The notes below the pieces were generated by a model that was given only the letters and a program-made list of their open reading frames with translations, ran no database searches and was not told where the DNA came from. DNA of 64,000 nucleotides from positions 17,178 to 81,177 of the forward strand of contig NZ_HG964452.1 of the NCBI RefSeq assembly GCF_000612725.1. The letters are read 5' to 3'. The translations under genes and the position numbers were made by a program. The DNA comes from Mycolicibacterium austroafricanum (GTDB taxonomy: Bacteria; Actinomycetota; Actinomycetes; Mycobacteriales; Mycobacteriaceae). Numbering within the stretch: position 1 is the first letter of the stretch; each line of letters opens with the position of its first letter. Positions 8,671 through 17,215 of the stretch are shown here, one piece after another.

Positions 8671-10551
8671 CTATGCGCCGCCTGTGAGATTTCCGGCCCC
8701 CTGGGTGAGGTCGTAGACGACGGTGCCGTCGACGGTCAGCTCCAGGTAGCGCGCCTCGACCCAGTCCCGGATCGCGGCCGATTCCGTGGTTTCGGTTCCG
8801 CTCCGGCCCATCATCAGGCGGGGACCGACGACGAAGTAGTGGATGCGTCCGGCCTGGACGTCGGCGACGAACTGCTCGAGTGTCGGCGACGGGTCGGTGC
8901 CGTTGAAGCCGCCGACGGCCATCACAGGCGCGCCGGAGGCGAGCTGATATCCCGCCGCGTTGTTCGACCCGACTACCGCTGCGGCCCAGGTGAATTGACC
9001 CGCATCGGTGGTCAGCAGCCGGATCAGGTCGGGGTGCGGGTTCGGTGAGCTCAGCAATCCTCCGCCGGGGAAGCCGCCGGGGGGACCGCCGTGTCGCGAC
9101 GGCCCCACCGAGGGAAGGGCCCCGCTGTGCGGCGAGGCCGCGGTGGCGACGGAGAACGCGGCCGGCCCGGCCAGACACGACGTGACCGCGAGCGCGGCAA
9201 CCAGGCGGGCCGCGCGGCGGTGCAGTCGGCCCACGACGAGCAGTAATACCGTGGCGCCCACTCCCCCGACGGCGACGGCGGCCCGCAGCCACGGCATCCA
9301 ATCGCTGTGCCGGGCCAACAGCACGGCCGCGAGGACCGTCGTGACGAGCACCGCACCGGCCATCGCGGTGGCGGACCGCACGTCACGGCGGTTCTGCCAC
9401 AACAGGTTTGAGCCGATTCCGATCCCGGCTCCGATCGCGGGCGCGAGCGCGACCGTGTAGTAGGGGTGGACGATGCCGTTCATGTAGCTGAACACCAGCG
9501 CGGTGACCACCAACCAGCCGGCCCAGAGGATCAGCGACGCGCGGGTGCGATCGGTCCGGGGCCGTCCGCGGGTGAGGACGAATCCGGCGGCGAGACAGAT
9601 CACCGCGGCGGGCAGCAGCCATGCGATGTCGGCTCCCATGCCGAAGCCGAACAGCCGGCCCCAGCCGACGTCGTGGTTGAGGTTGCCGAGCCCGCCGGGT
9701 TCGTTTCCGGTCAGCCTGCCGATACCGTTGTAGCCCAGGGTCAGTTCGGTGATGCTGTTGGTCTGCGAACCTCCGATGTAGGGCCGCGACTCCTTCGGCC
9801 ACAGCTCGACGAGCAGCAGATACCACCCGGCCGACACCACGGCGGCGCCGGCCGCGGTGAGCGCGTCGAGGATCCGGCGGCCCACCGGGCGGTGCCCGGC
9901 GAGGAGATAGGCCGCCGCGAACGCGGGAAGCACCAGCAGCGCCTGCAACATCTTGGTGAGGAAGCCGAACCCGATCGCGACCCCTGCGGCGATCAGCCAC
10001 CACCTGCTTGCGCCCTTCTCGCAGGCGCGTTGCGTGCAGTACTCCGCGATGACGAGCAACAGCACCAGTAGCGCGTCGGGGTTGTTGAACCGGAACATCA
10101 ACGCCGCCACCGGCGTCAGGGCGAGTACGGCGCCGGCGAGCAGCCCGGCGCCGGGGCCGCTCGCGCGGCGCACCGCGGCGTAGAGCACCGCCACCGCCGC
10201 CACCCCCATCAGGGCCTGCGGAACGAGCACACTCCACGGGTTGAAGCCGAACAGGCGCGCCGAGAGGTCCATCACCCACAACGCGGCGGGCGGCTTGTCC
10301 ACTGTGATCGCGTTGGCGGCGTCGCTGGAGCCGAACAGCATCGCCGTCCAGTTCTGGGAACCCGCCTGTACCGCCGCGGAGTAGTACGCGTTGGCCCATC
10401 CGCTGGCGCCGAGGTTCCACAGGTACAGCACCCCGGTCGCGACCAGCAGCCCGCCGAGGGCCATCACCTGTCGCGAGAAGACGTGAAATCGCGTGCCGTG
10501 GCGCTGTTGCGTGCGAGTTTGTGTCTTCTCGGCAGGGGTCAGCAGGGTCAC
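8671..10551 (-). CDS. ArnT/PMT-like (GT39) membrane glycosyltransferase, copy B
   Basis: 626-residue paralogue of the 5462-7348 product, sharing the ANAITVDKPPAALWVMDL-type loop, RFNNPDALLVLLLV and the C-terminal VGGFNGTDPSPTLEQF segment. It has a similar chain of TM helices and a soluble C-terminal domain. It starts at GTG 10551, 23 bp after the histidine kinase stop, so it is probably co-transcribed with the two-component pair. The Gly/Pro-rich middle loop of copy A is much shorter here (RLTGNEPGG), and a separate PPGGFPGGG loop precedes the C-terminal domain. The copies may act on different acceptors. Confidence 0.85.
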   Translation of the reverse strand: MTLLTPAEKTQTRTQQRHGTRFHVFSRQVMALGGLLVATGVLYLWNLGASGWANAYYSAAVQAGSQNWTAMLFGSSDAANAITVDKPPAALWVMDLSARLFGFNPWSVLVPQALMGVAAVAVLYAAVRRASGPGAGLLAGAVLALTPVAALMFRFNNPDALLVLLLVIAEYCTQRACEKGASRWWLIAAGVAIGFGFLTKMLQALLVLPAFAAAYLLAGHRPVGRRILDALTAAGAAVVSAGWYLLLVELWPKESRPYIGGSQTNSITELTLGYNGIGRLTGNEPGGLGNLNHDVGWGRLFGFGMGADIAWLLPAAVICLAAGFVLTRGRPRTDRTRASLILWAGWLVVTALVFSYMNGIVHPYYTVALAPAIGAGIGIGSNLLWQNRRDVRSATAMAGAVLVTTVLAAVLLARHSDWMPWLRAAVAVGGVGATVLLLVVGRLHRRAARLVAALAVTSCLAGPAAFSVATAASPHSGALPSVGPSRHGGPPGGFPGGGLLSSPNPHPDLIRLLTTDAGQFTWAAAVVGSNNAAGYQLASGAPVMAVGGFNGTDPSPTLEQFVADVQAGRIHYFVVGPRLMMGRSGTETTESAAIRDWVEARYLELTVDGTVVYDLTQGAGNLTGGA

Positions 10552-10574
10552 TCACCCGATCATGGGTGCGTCGG

Positions 10575-12215
10575 CTAGGCGTCCGATTGGCCGGAGCTGT
10601 GTCCCGGCTGTGAATCGCCGGGCAGCGTGACGACGAATTCCGTTCGGCCAGGGACGCTGTGCACATCGATGGTGCCGCCATGCGCACGCACGACCGCGGC
10701 CACGATGGCCAGGCCGAGCCCGGTACTTCCACCGCCCCGGGAGCGCGACGTGTCTCCGCGCCGGGAGCGCGACGTGTCACCGCGGGCGAACCGCTCGAAC
10801 ACCTCGGGTTGCAGCCCGTCCGGGATCCCGGGGCCGTCGTCGAGCACCGTGAGCACCGCCGATCCGCCGTCTCCTACTCCGAGCGAGGTCGTCACGACGG
10901 TGCCCGCGGGAGTGTGGATCCGGGCGTTGGCCAGCAGGTTGGCCAACACCTGGTGCAGCCGCGCCTCGTCTCCCTGAACCGTCACCGGTTCGTCGGGCAG
11001 GTCGAGCTCCCAGGCGTGATCGGGTCCGGCGACGTGCGCGTCGCTGACCGCGTCGACGACAAGGCGGGTCAGGTCCACCGTCTCGCGATCCAGCGGGCGG
11101 CCGCTGTCCAGGCGGGCCAGCAGCAGCATGTCCTCGACCAGCTGGGTCATCCGCTCGGTCTCGGACTCCACGCGGTTCATGGCGTGGGCCACGTCCTCGG
11201 GCAGCTGCGCCTGCTTGCGCTGCGCCAGCTCGGTGTACCCGCGGATGGCGGCCAGCGGGGTGCGTAGTTCGTGGCTGGCGTCGGCGACGAACTGCCGCAC
11301 CCGCGTCTCGCTGGCGTGCCGCGCCGACAACGCGCCGGCGATCCTGTCGAGCATCCGGTTCAGCGCGGTGCCGAGCTGGCCCACCTCGGTGTGCTCGGCC
11401 GCGGGGTCGACCTTGACGATCGGCGTCGGCAGGTTCACCTCGCCGCGGTCGAGCTCGAGGTCGGCCACCTGCCGCGCGGCCGCGGAAACCCTTGCCAGAG
11501 GCGCGAGTTGGCGCCGGACGATGACGATGCCGGCCGTACCCGCAGCGACCAGCGCGACCGCCCCGACGGCGCCGAAGATCACTGCCACCCAGAACAGCGT
11601 GTCGTCGACGTCGCCGGTCGGCAGCCCGGCGACCACGACCTGTCCGGGGATGTGCGCGGGAAACGCGACCACGCGGTAGCGGCCCAGCCCGTCGAGGTCG
11701 ACGGTGTGCGGACGCTCGTCCACGGCGACGGCAGCCAGCTGCCCGGCAGCCGTGGCCGACACCTGGGCGCGCGAGCCGTCGGCGGTGATCACGCCGGCTT
11801 CCTCGACCTGTCCCGCCGACACCAGCGCACCGACGGTGTAGATGGCCTGACCGGGAGCGTTCAGGAACGCCGGCCCCGGCCCCTGGTCGTCGCGGATCAC
11901 GATGCGGTGACCCTGCCCCGGCGGTGGCGGCGCCACCATCGCGCCGGGCGGTGGCATCGGCGGCGGACGCATACCGGGCGGTGGTGGCGGGCCGAGCTCG
12001 AAGATCACCGACGACCGCCTGCCAGCCTCCACCACCTGCTCGTCGAGCTGATTCATCAGAAAGCGTTGCAGCGCAAACTCGGTCGCGACGGCTATGCCGG
12101 CACACGCCGCTGCCAACAGCAGCACCTGGATGACGATCAGGCGGCTGCGCAGTGACCAGCTGCGTGGGGAGCGGAACACCGACCCCCGGCGCTCAGCGCG
12201 CGGGTTTGAGGACAT
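10575..12215 (-). CDS. TrcS-like sensor histidine kinase
   Basis: 546-residue membrane kinase. TM1 is at about residues 22-46, followed by an extracytoplasmic domain of about 160 residues that begins with a Pro-rich stretch (PPPPPGMRPPPMPPPG). TM2 is near 205-230, then HAMP, then the H box ASHELRTPL with H315. The N box is LANLLANA, G1 is DDGPGIP and G2 is GSTGLGLAIV. The ATP lid contains a duplicated 8-residue unit (GDTSRSR, about 478-493). The start overlaps the response regulator end by 23 bp. Most similar in layout to M. tuberculosis TrcS; the ligand is unknown. Overlap and spacing put it in one operon with the downstream glycosyltransferases. Confidence 0.9.
   Translation of the reverse strand: MSSNPRAERRGSVFRSPRSWSLRSRLIVIQVLLLAAACAGIAVATEFALQRFLMNQLDEQVVEAGRRSSVIFELGPPPPPGMRPPPMPPPGAMVAPPPPGQGHRIVIRDDQGPGPAFLNAPGQAIYTVGALVSAGQVEEAGVITADGSRAQVSATAAGQLAAVAVDERPHTVDLDGLGRYRVVAFPAHIPGQVVVAGLPTGDVDDTLFWVAVIFGAVGAVALVAAGTAGIVIVRRQLAPLARVSAAARQVADLELDRGEVNLPTPIVKVDPAAEHTEVGQLGTALNRMLDRIAGALSARHASETRVRQFVADASHELRTPLAAIRGYTELAQRKQAQLPEDVAHAMNRVESETERMTQLVEDMLLLARLDSGRPLDRETVDLTRLVVDAVSDAHVAGPDHAWELDLPDEPVTVQGDEARLHQVLANLLANARIHTPAGTVVTTSLGVGDGGSAVLTVLDDGPGIPDGLQPEVFERFARGDTSRSRRGDTSRSRGGGSTGLGLAIVAAVVRAHGGTIDVHSVPGRTEFVVTLPGDSQPGHSSGQSDA
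10737..10784. repeat. 24-bp tandem duplication inside the kinase ATP lid
   Basis: Two 24-bp copies (10737-10760 and 10761-10784) differing at one base. The length is a multiple of three, so the frame is kept and the protein gains GDTSRSRR/GDTSRSRG back to back. Confidence 0.9.
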
Positions 12216-12945
12216 ATCCGGCGCCGCGCAGCGTGTGGATCATCGGTTCCCGCCCACTGTCGATCTTCTTCCGAAGGTAGGACACGTACAGCTCCACGAT
12301 GTTGGACCGGCCGCCGAAGTCGTAACTCCACACCCGGTCCAGGATCTGCGTCTTGCTCAGCACCCGCTTGGCGTTGCGCATCATGAACCGAAGCAGCTCG
12401 AACTCTGTTGCGGTGAGCGTGATCGGGTCGCCGCCGCGGGTCACCTCGTGGCTGTCCTCGTCGAGCACGAGGTCCCCGACGACGATCTTGGCCCCACTGG
12501 TGTCGGTGCTGACCCCGGTGCGCCGCAACAGTGCGCGCAACCGCAGCACGACCTCCTCGATGCTGAACGGTTTGGTCACGTAGTCGTCGCCGCCGGCGGT
12601 CAGACCGGCGATACGGTCCTCCACCGAGTCCTTGGCGGTGAGCAGCAGCAGCGGCAGGCCGGGAATCTGCTCCCGCAGCTTGCGCAACACCTCCAGTCCG
12701 CTCATGTCGGGCAGCATCACGTCGAGCACGACCACGTCGGGCGGGTTGTCACGGGCGATCGCAATGGCGGTGGCCCCGTCGCCGGCGGTGGAGATCTCCC
12801 AGCCCTCGTAGCGCAGCGCCATCGACACCAACTCGGCCAGCACGGGTTCGTCGTCGACGACGAGCACGTGGATCGGGCTGCCGTCGGCGCGGCGCATCTC
12901 GACCCGCGCGGGGTCGTCCCCGTGCGCACTCTGCGGGTTGGCCAT
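12193..12945 (-). CDS. TrcR-like OmpR-family response regulator
   Basis: 250-residue DNA-binding regulator. The receiver domain has HVLVVDDEP (acid pocket), the phospho-acceptor in VVLDVMLPD and the LLTAKD/DYVTKPF switch residues. It is followed by a winged-helix domain (LTATEFELLRFM ... RGAGYVLKP). Start at ATG 12945; the long upstream in-frame extension is non-coding. It overlaps the kinase gene by 23 bp. The upstream 130 bp are shared with a divergent small membrane-protein gene and contain a dyad that could be its binding site. Confidence 0.93.
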   Translation of the reverse strand: MANPQSAHGDDPARVEMRRADGSPIHVLVVDDEPVLAELVSMALRYEGWEISTAGDGATAIAIARDNPPDVVVLDVMLPDMSGLEVLRKLREQIPGLPLLLLTAKDSVEDRIAGLTAGGDDYVTKPFSIEEVVLRLRALLRRTGVSTDTSGAKIVVGDLVLDEDSHEVTRGGDPITLTATEFELLRFMMRNAKRVLSKTQILDRVWSYDFGGRSNIVELYVSYLRKKIDSGREPMIHTLRGAGYVLKPAR

Positions 12946-13000
12946 TGCTCCATTATCGAACCGTGCGCTAGGCGCCGACTGTGCCGTTCCTATGTGCGCG

Positions 13001-13020
13001 CTGTGAAGTGCACGTGACAG
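13001..13020. promoter_or_regulatory. Candidate response-regulator operator (dyad centred on GTGCAC)
   Basis: An imperfect palindrome matching its own complement at 16 of 20 positions, with ends CTGT/ACAG and a perfect GTGCAC core. It lies midway between the divergent regulator gene and the small membrane-protein gene. Assignment to the adjacent regulator is inference from position. Confidence 0.4.
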
Positions 13021-13075
13021 CCGGGGCTGACCGGGCGCACAGCGGATACACATCGACGGGGGCCAGTCTGGTGGC

Positions 13076-13294
13076 ATGAGCACCGAGAATCTGCGCTCCG
13101 ACGACGCCGTCTGGGGCAGCCCCGACCCTGAGCCCCGCCCCTGGGGTGTTCGGGAGACACTGATGGCCGCCGGCATCGCCGCCGTCATCGCCGCACTGGG
13201 CGGCGCCGCGATATACGCGGCGACGGGGCACTCGTCGCCGCAGTTCACCGCCCCTCCCGGGCACCATGCAGAAGGCCCGCCGGCGACGGCGTGA
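13076..13294 (+). CDS. Small single-TM membrane protein, possibly truncated
   Basis: 72 residues: a polar N-terminus with Pro (PEPRPWGVRETL), one TM helix (about residues 27-49, AAGIAAVIAALGGAAIYAA), then a short His/Pro tail. It is divergent from the TrcR-like gene and shares its promoter region. Mycobacterial homologues I recall are longer, with a beta-rich DUF5666-like domain after the helix. Just past this stop, another frame reads a tail (VMVRGAQDGTTAMGTEVLDP) that resembles the end of such a domain. The gene may therefore be a deletion/frameshift remnant. No function assigned. Confidence 0.6.
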   Translation: MSTENLRSDDAVWGSPDPEPRPWGVRETLMAAGIAAVIAALGGAAIYAATGHSSPQFTAPPGHHAEGPPATA

Positions 13295-13466
13295 TGGTCC
13301 GGGGCGCGCAGGACGGGACGACGGCCATGGGCACCGAGGTGCTCGACCCGCTGCGCGCGCCCCACTGATCGACGGCACGTCAGCCACGCCGAAGCCGCAT
13401 CGCCGGGCTGTAGCACCACATATCTCCTAACCTGGGGCGCATGCAGCCCCGCGGTGGACGTCCCGG
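13295..13466. other. Spacer before oppB with possible coding remnant
   Basis: 172 bp. The first 74 bases (to 13368) are open in a frame offset from the small membrane-protein gene and look like the end of its domain. The rest should contain the oppB promoter; CATATCTCC around 13420-13428 is a weak -10 candidate. Nothing else is recognisable. Confidence 0.4.
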
Positions 13467-14444
13467 ATGACCCGCTTCCTCGCGCGGCGACTGCTCAACT
13501 ACGTCGTGCTGCTGGGGCTGGCGTCGTTTCTGACGTTCACCCTGACCTCGATGACGTTCTCGCCGCTCGACAGCCTGCTCGAACGCAATCCGCGGCCGCC
13601 GCAGGCCGTCATCGACGCCAAGGCCGCCGAGCTGAACCTCGACAAGCCGATACCGGTTCGCTACGGCGACTGGGTGGCCGGGGCGGTCCGCGGCGACTTC
13701 GGCACCACCGTCGGTGGCCAGCCGGTGACCGACGAGCTGTGGCGGCGCATCGGCGTGAGCCTGCGGCTGGTGATCATCGGCTCGATCGTCGGCACCTTCC
13801 TGGGCGTCGTGGCCGGCGCGTGGGGCGCGGTCAGGCAGTATCGGCTCTCGGATCGCGTCATCACGACGTTGGCGCTGCTCACCTTGAGCGCGCCGACCTT
13901 CGTGATCGCCAACCTGCTGATCCTGGCGGCGCTGAACGTGAACTCCTTCCTCGGGTTGCAGGTGTTCGAATACACCGGGGAGACGTCCTCGGATGCGGTC
14001 GGTGGCGGCTGGAACCAGTTCGTCGACCGGCTGCAGCACCTGGTGCTGCCCACCTTCACGCTGGCGCTGGGGGCGATCGCCGGGTTCAGCCGGTACCAGC
14101 GCAACGCGATGCTCGACGTGCTCAGCCAGGACTTCATCCGCACAGCGCGGGCCAAGGGGCTGACCCGGCGGCGGGCGCTGTTCAAGCACGGGCTGCGGAC
14201 CGCGCTGATCCCGATGGCCACGCTGTTCGCCTACGGCGTGGGTGGGTTGTTCACCGGCGCGGTGTTCGTCGAGAAGATCTTCGGCTGGCACGGGATCGGT
14301 GAGTGGTTCGTGCAGGGCATCGGCAGCCAGGACACGAACATCGTCGTCGCGATCACCGTGTTCACCGGGGTGACCGTGCTGCTGGCCGGGTTGTTGTCCG
14401 ATGTGCTGTACGCGGCGCTGGATCCGCGGGTGCGTGTGTCGTGA
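13467..14444 (+). CDS. oppB: Oligopeptide ABC transporter permease OppB
   Basis: 325-residue inner-membrane permease of the Opp/Dpp type. It has an N-terminal TM (FLARRLLNYVVLLGLASF) and a large first periplasmic loop, followed by a five-helix core. The EAA cytoplasmic loop reads FIRTARAKGLTRRRALFKHGLRTALIP. It forms the channel with OppC. First gene of oppBCDA, with its stop overlapping the GTG start of oppC. It is divergent from the upstream regulator cluster. In M. tuberculosis oppB directly faces canA; here about 8 kb of other genes intervene. Confidence 0.93.
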   Translation: MTRFLARRLLNYVVLLGLASFLTFTLTSMTFSPLDSLLERNPRPPQAVIDAKAAELNLDKPIPVRYGDWVAGAVRGDFGTTVGGQPVTDELWRRIGVSLRLVIIGSIVGTFLGVVAGAWGAVRQYRLSDRVITTLALLTLSAPTFVIANLLILAALNVNSFLGLQVFEYTGETSSDAVGGGWNQFVDRLQHLVLPTFTLALGAIAGFSRYQRNAMLDVLSQDFIRTARAKGLTRRRALFKHGLRTALIPMATLFAYGVGGLFTGAVFVEKIFGWHGIGEWFVQGIGSQDTNIVVAITVFTGVTVLLAGLLSDVLYAALDPRVRVS

Positions 14445-15340
14445 CCGTCAGCGCACCGCAGGAGTTCGTGTCGCGCCGCACGCTGGTGTGGCGCCGGTTC
14501 CTGCGCAACCGGGCGGCGGTGCTGTCGTTGTTCGTGCTGGCCGCGCTGTTCATCGGCTGCTATGCGCTGCCGCCGCTGCTCCCCTACTCGCACACCGATC
14601 TGGACTATTACGCGCTGCAGCAGCCGCCGTCGACCACGCACTGGTTCGGCACCAATGCGCTGGGCCAGGATCTGTTGGCGCAGACCTTGCGCGGCATGCA
14701 GAAGTCGATGCTGATCGGCGTCTGCGTGGCGTTCCTGTCGACGGCGATCGCGGCGACCGTCGGCGCCGTCGCCGGCTACTTCGGCGCCTGGCGCAGTGCC
14801 GCCCTGATGTGGATCGTCGACCTGCTGCTGGTCGTGCCGAGCTTCCTGCTCATCGCGATCGTCACGCCACGCACCCGCGAATCCGGGACCATTCTGTGGC
14901 TGATCCTGCTGCTGTCCGCGTTCAGCTGGATGATCAGCGCGCGCATCGTCCGGGGGATGACGATGAGCCTGCGTGAACGTGAATTCGTCACGGCTGCAAG
15001 GTATATGGGGGTGAGCAACCGGCGGATCATCGTCCGGCACATCCTCCCGAACGTGGCCTCGATCCTGATCATCGACACCGCTTTGAACGTCGGCCTTGCG
15101 GTACTGGCCGAAACCAGCCTGAGTTTCCTCGGTTTCGGGGTGCAGCCACCGGACGTGTCGCTGGGCACGCTGATCGCCGACGGGACCCGGTCGGTGACGA
15201 CGTTCCCGTGGGTGTTCCTGTTCCCGGCCGGGGTGCTGGTGCTGATCGTGTTCTGCGCCAACCTCGTCGGAGACGGGTTGCGTGACGCACTGGATCCCGG
15301 GGTGCGGCCCGCGCGACGTAAGAGAGACAGCCACCGATGA
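14441..15340 (+). CDS. oppC: Oligopeptide ABC transporter permease OppC
   Basis: 299-residue partner permease with the N-terminal TM typical of OppC ([18 protein letters not shown]), the [19 protein letters not shown] segment and the EAA loop [23 protein letters not shown]. It starts at GTG 14441 overlapping the oppB stop (GTGA). The apparent longer frame from 14303 lies inside oppB and is rejected. It ends in a duplicated junction sequence preceding oppD. Confidence 0.93.
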   Translation: MTVSAPQEFVSRRTLVWRRFLRNRAAVLSLFVLAALFIGCYALPPLLPYSHTDLDYYALQQPPSTTHWFGTNALGQDLLAQTLRGMQKSMLIGVCVAFLSTAIAATVGAVAGYFGAWRSAALMWIVDLLLVVPSFLLIAIVTPRTRESGTILWLILLLSAFSWMISARIVRGMTMSLREREFVTAARYMGVSNRRIIVRHILPNVASILIIDTALNVGLAVLAETSLSFLGFGVQPPDVSLGTLIADGTRSVTTFPWVFLFPAGVLVLIVFCANLVGDGLRDALDPGVRPARRKRDSHR

Positions 15341-15374
15341 GCGCTCGCGCGAAGAGAGACAGCCAACGATGAGC
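15320..15374 (+). repeat. Duplicated oppC/oppD junction creating an 11-codon mini-ORF
   Basis: A 23-bp sequence (AAGAGAGACAGCC...CGATGAGC) occurs at 15320-15342 and 15352-15374 with one mismatch. Each copy carries an ATGAGC. The first ATG (15337) overlaps the oppC stop and opens an 11-residue ORF that ends at TGA 15370-15372, overlapping the real oppD ATG at 15369. Confidence 0.85.
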
Positions 15375-17204
15375 CTGCTCGAGGTCCGCGGTCTCACCGT
15401 CACCTTCCCCACCGACACCGATCCCGTGCCCGCGGTGCGCGGCCTGGACTATCACGTCGAGGCCGGTGAGGTCGTCGCGCTGGTGGGGGAATCCGGCGCT
15501 GGCAAGTCGGCCGGGGCGATGGCCGTCGTCGGACTGCTCCCCGAGTACGCCGAGGTGTCGGGTTCGGTGCGGCTGCACGGCAAGGAGCTGCTCGGCCTGA
15601 CCGACCGGCAGATGTCGCAGGTGCGCGGCGCCAACATCGGCACGGTGTTCCAGGACCCGATGTCGGCACTGACGCCGGTCTACACCGTCGGCGACCAGAT
15701 CGCCGAGGCCGTCCGGATCCACCGCCGCGACATCGACAAGGGAGCCGCGCGGAAACGCGCCGTCGAACTACTCGAACTGGTCGGCATCGCGCAGCCCGCG
15801 CGACGGGCCAGGGCTTTCCCACACGAACTGTCCGGCGGCGAGCGCCAGCGCGTGGTGATCGCGATCGCGATCGCCAACGACCCCGACCTGCTGATCTGCG
15901 ACGAACCGACCACCGCGCTCGACGTCACCGTGCAGGCACAGATCCTCGACGTGCTGCGCACGGCACGCGACGTCACCGGCGCCGGGGTGCTGATCATCAC
16001 CCACGACCTCGGTGTGGTCGCCGAGTTCGCCGACCGGGCACTGGTCATGTACGCCGGACGCGCCGTGGAGACCGCGCCGGTCGCGGAGCTGTACCGCGCT
16101 CGCCGCATGCCGTACACGGCCGGGCTGCTGGGTTCGGTACCGCGGCTGGACGCGCACCAGGGCAGCCGGTTGGTGCCCATCCCGGGAGCGCCGCCGTCGG
16201 TGACCGCGTTACCGCCGGGCTGCCCGTTCGCGCCGCGGTGTCCGCTGGCCATCGACGAATGCGACGCCGCCGAACCGGACCTGCAGCCGGTGGGCCCGGA
16301 CCATCGGGTGGCCTGCATCCGCAACGAGCTCGTCGCCGGCCGCAGCGCCGCCGACCTCTACGGCGTGTCGATGACGCCGCCGACCGAGGTAGCGCGGCCC
16401 GACGACGCCGTCGCGCTTCGCGTCACCGATCTGACCAAGACGTATCCGTTGACCAAAGGTGTGGTTCTGCGGCGCCGGATCGGCGAGGTCCGCGCCGTCG
16501 ACGGCATCAGCTTCGAGCTGCAGCAGGGCCGCACGCTGGGCATCGTGGGAGAGTCAGGGTCGGGCAAATCCACCACGCTGCACCAGATTCTGGACCTGAG
16601 GACTCCGCAGGCAGGCACCGTCGAGGTGCTCGGGCGGAATGTCGCCACACTGGACCGGCGGTCCCGGCGGGCGCTGCGCGCAGATCTGCAGGTGGTATTC
16701 CAGGATCCGGTGGCCTCGCTGGATCCGCGCCTGCCTGTTTTCGATGTTCTTGCAGAACCGTTGCAGGCCAACGATTTCGACAGGAACGCCGTCCGTGACC
16801 GGGTCGCCGAACTGCTCGCGGTAGTGGGGCTGCGCCGCGAGGACGCCGGCCGGTATCCGGCCGAGTTCTCCGGCGGGCAGAAACAACGCATCGGCATCGC
16901 CAGGGCGCTGGCGCTGCGCCCGAAGATCCTCGCCCTCGACGAACCGGTGAGCGCGCTGGACGTGTCGATCCAGGCGGGCATCATCAACCTGCTCCTCGAC
17001 CTGCAAGATCGGTTCGGGCTGGCCTACCTGTTCGTCTCCCACGACCTGTCGGTGGTCCGGCACCTGGCCCACCGGGTGGCGGTGATGCACAAGGGCGTGA
17101 TCGTCGAGCAGGGCGACGGCGACCAGGTGTTCGACAGCCCGCAGCACGAGTACACCCGGCAGCTGCTTGCGGCGGTCCCTCGCGCGCAGGCCGATCGCCG
17201 TTAG
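15369..17204 (+). CDS. oppD: Oligopeptide ABC transporter ATPase OppD (fused double NBD)
   Basis: 611-residue cytosolic ATPase combining the OppD and OppF domains. NBD1: Walker [10 protein letters not shown], signature LSGGERQR, Walker [13 protein letters not shown]. It ends with an OppD-type cysteine-rich tail ([11 protein letters not shown] ... C). NBD2, from about residue 340: [28 protein letters not shown]. Both ATP sites look catalytic. Size matches mycobacterial OppD (about 612). Start ATG 15369 is the second of two duplicated ATGAGC starts. Confidence 0.94.
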   Translation: MSLLEVRGLTVTFPTDTDPVPAVRGLDYHVEAGEVVALVGESGAGKSAGAMAVVGLLPEYAEVSGSVRLHGKELLGLTDRQMSQVRGANIGTVFQDPMSALTPVYTVGDQIAEAVRIHRRDIDKGAARKRAVELLELVGIAQPARRARAFPHELSGGERQRVVIAIAIANDPDLLICDEPTTALDVTVQAQILDVLRTARDVTGAGVLIITHDLGVVAEFADRALVMYAGRAVETAPVAELYRARRMPYTAGLLGSVPRLDAHQGSRLVPIPGAPPSVTALPPGCPFAPRCPLAIDECDAAEPDLQPVGPDHRVACIRNELVAGRSAADLYGVSMTPPTEVARPDDAVALRVTDLTKTYPLTKGVVLRRRIGEVRAVDGISFELQQGRTLGIVGESGSGKSTTLHQILDLRTPQAGTVEVLGRNVATLDRRSRRALRADLQVVFQDPVASLDPRLPVFDVLAEPLQANDFDRNAVRDRVAELLAVVGLRREDAGRYPAEFSGGQKQRIGIARALALRPKILALDEPVSALDVSIQAGIINLLLDLQDRFGLAYLFVSHDLSVVRHLAHRVAVMHKGVIVEQGDGDQVFDSPQHEYTRQLLAAVPRAQADRR

Positions 17205-17215
17205 AGTCTGTCGGC

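Noticed and set aside
13294..13368. 24-codon ORF overlapping the small membrane-protein stop
   Set aside because: No ribosome-binding site of its own and better explained as a domain remnant in a shifted frame; not called as a gene.
14303..14440. Extended N-terminus for OppC
   Set aside because: Lies entirely inside oppB in another frame; the GTG at 14441 with its GTGA overlap gives the normal OppC start.
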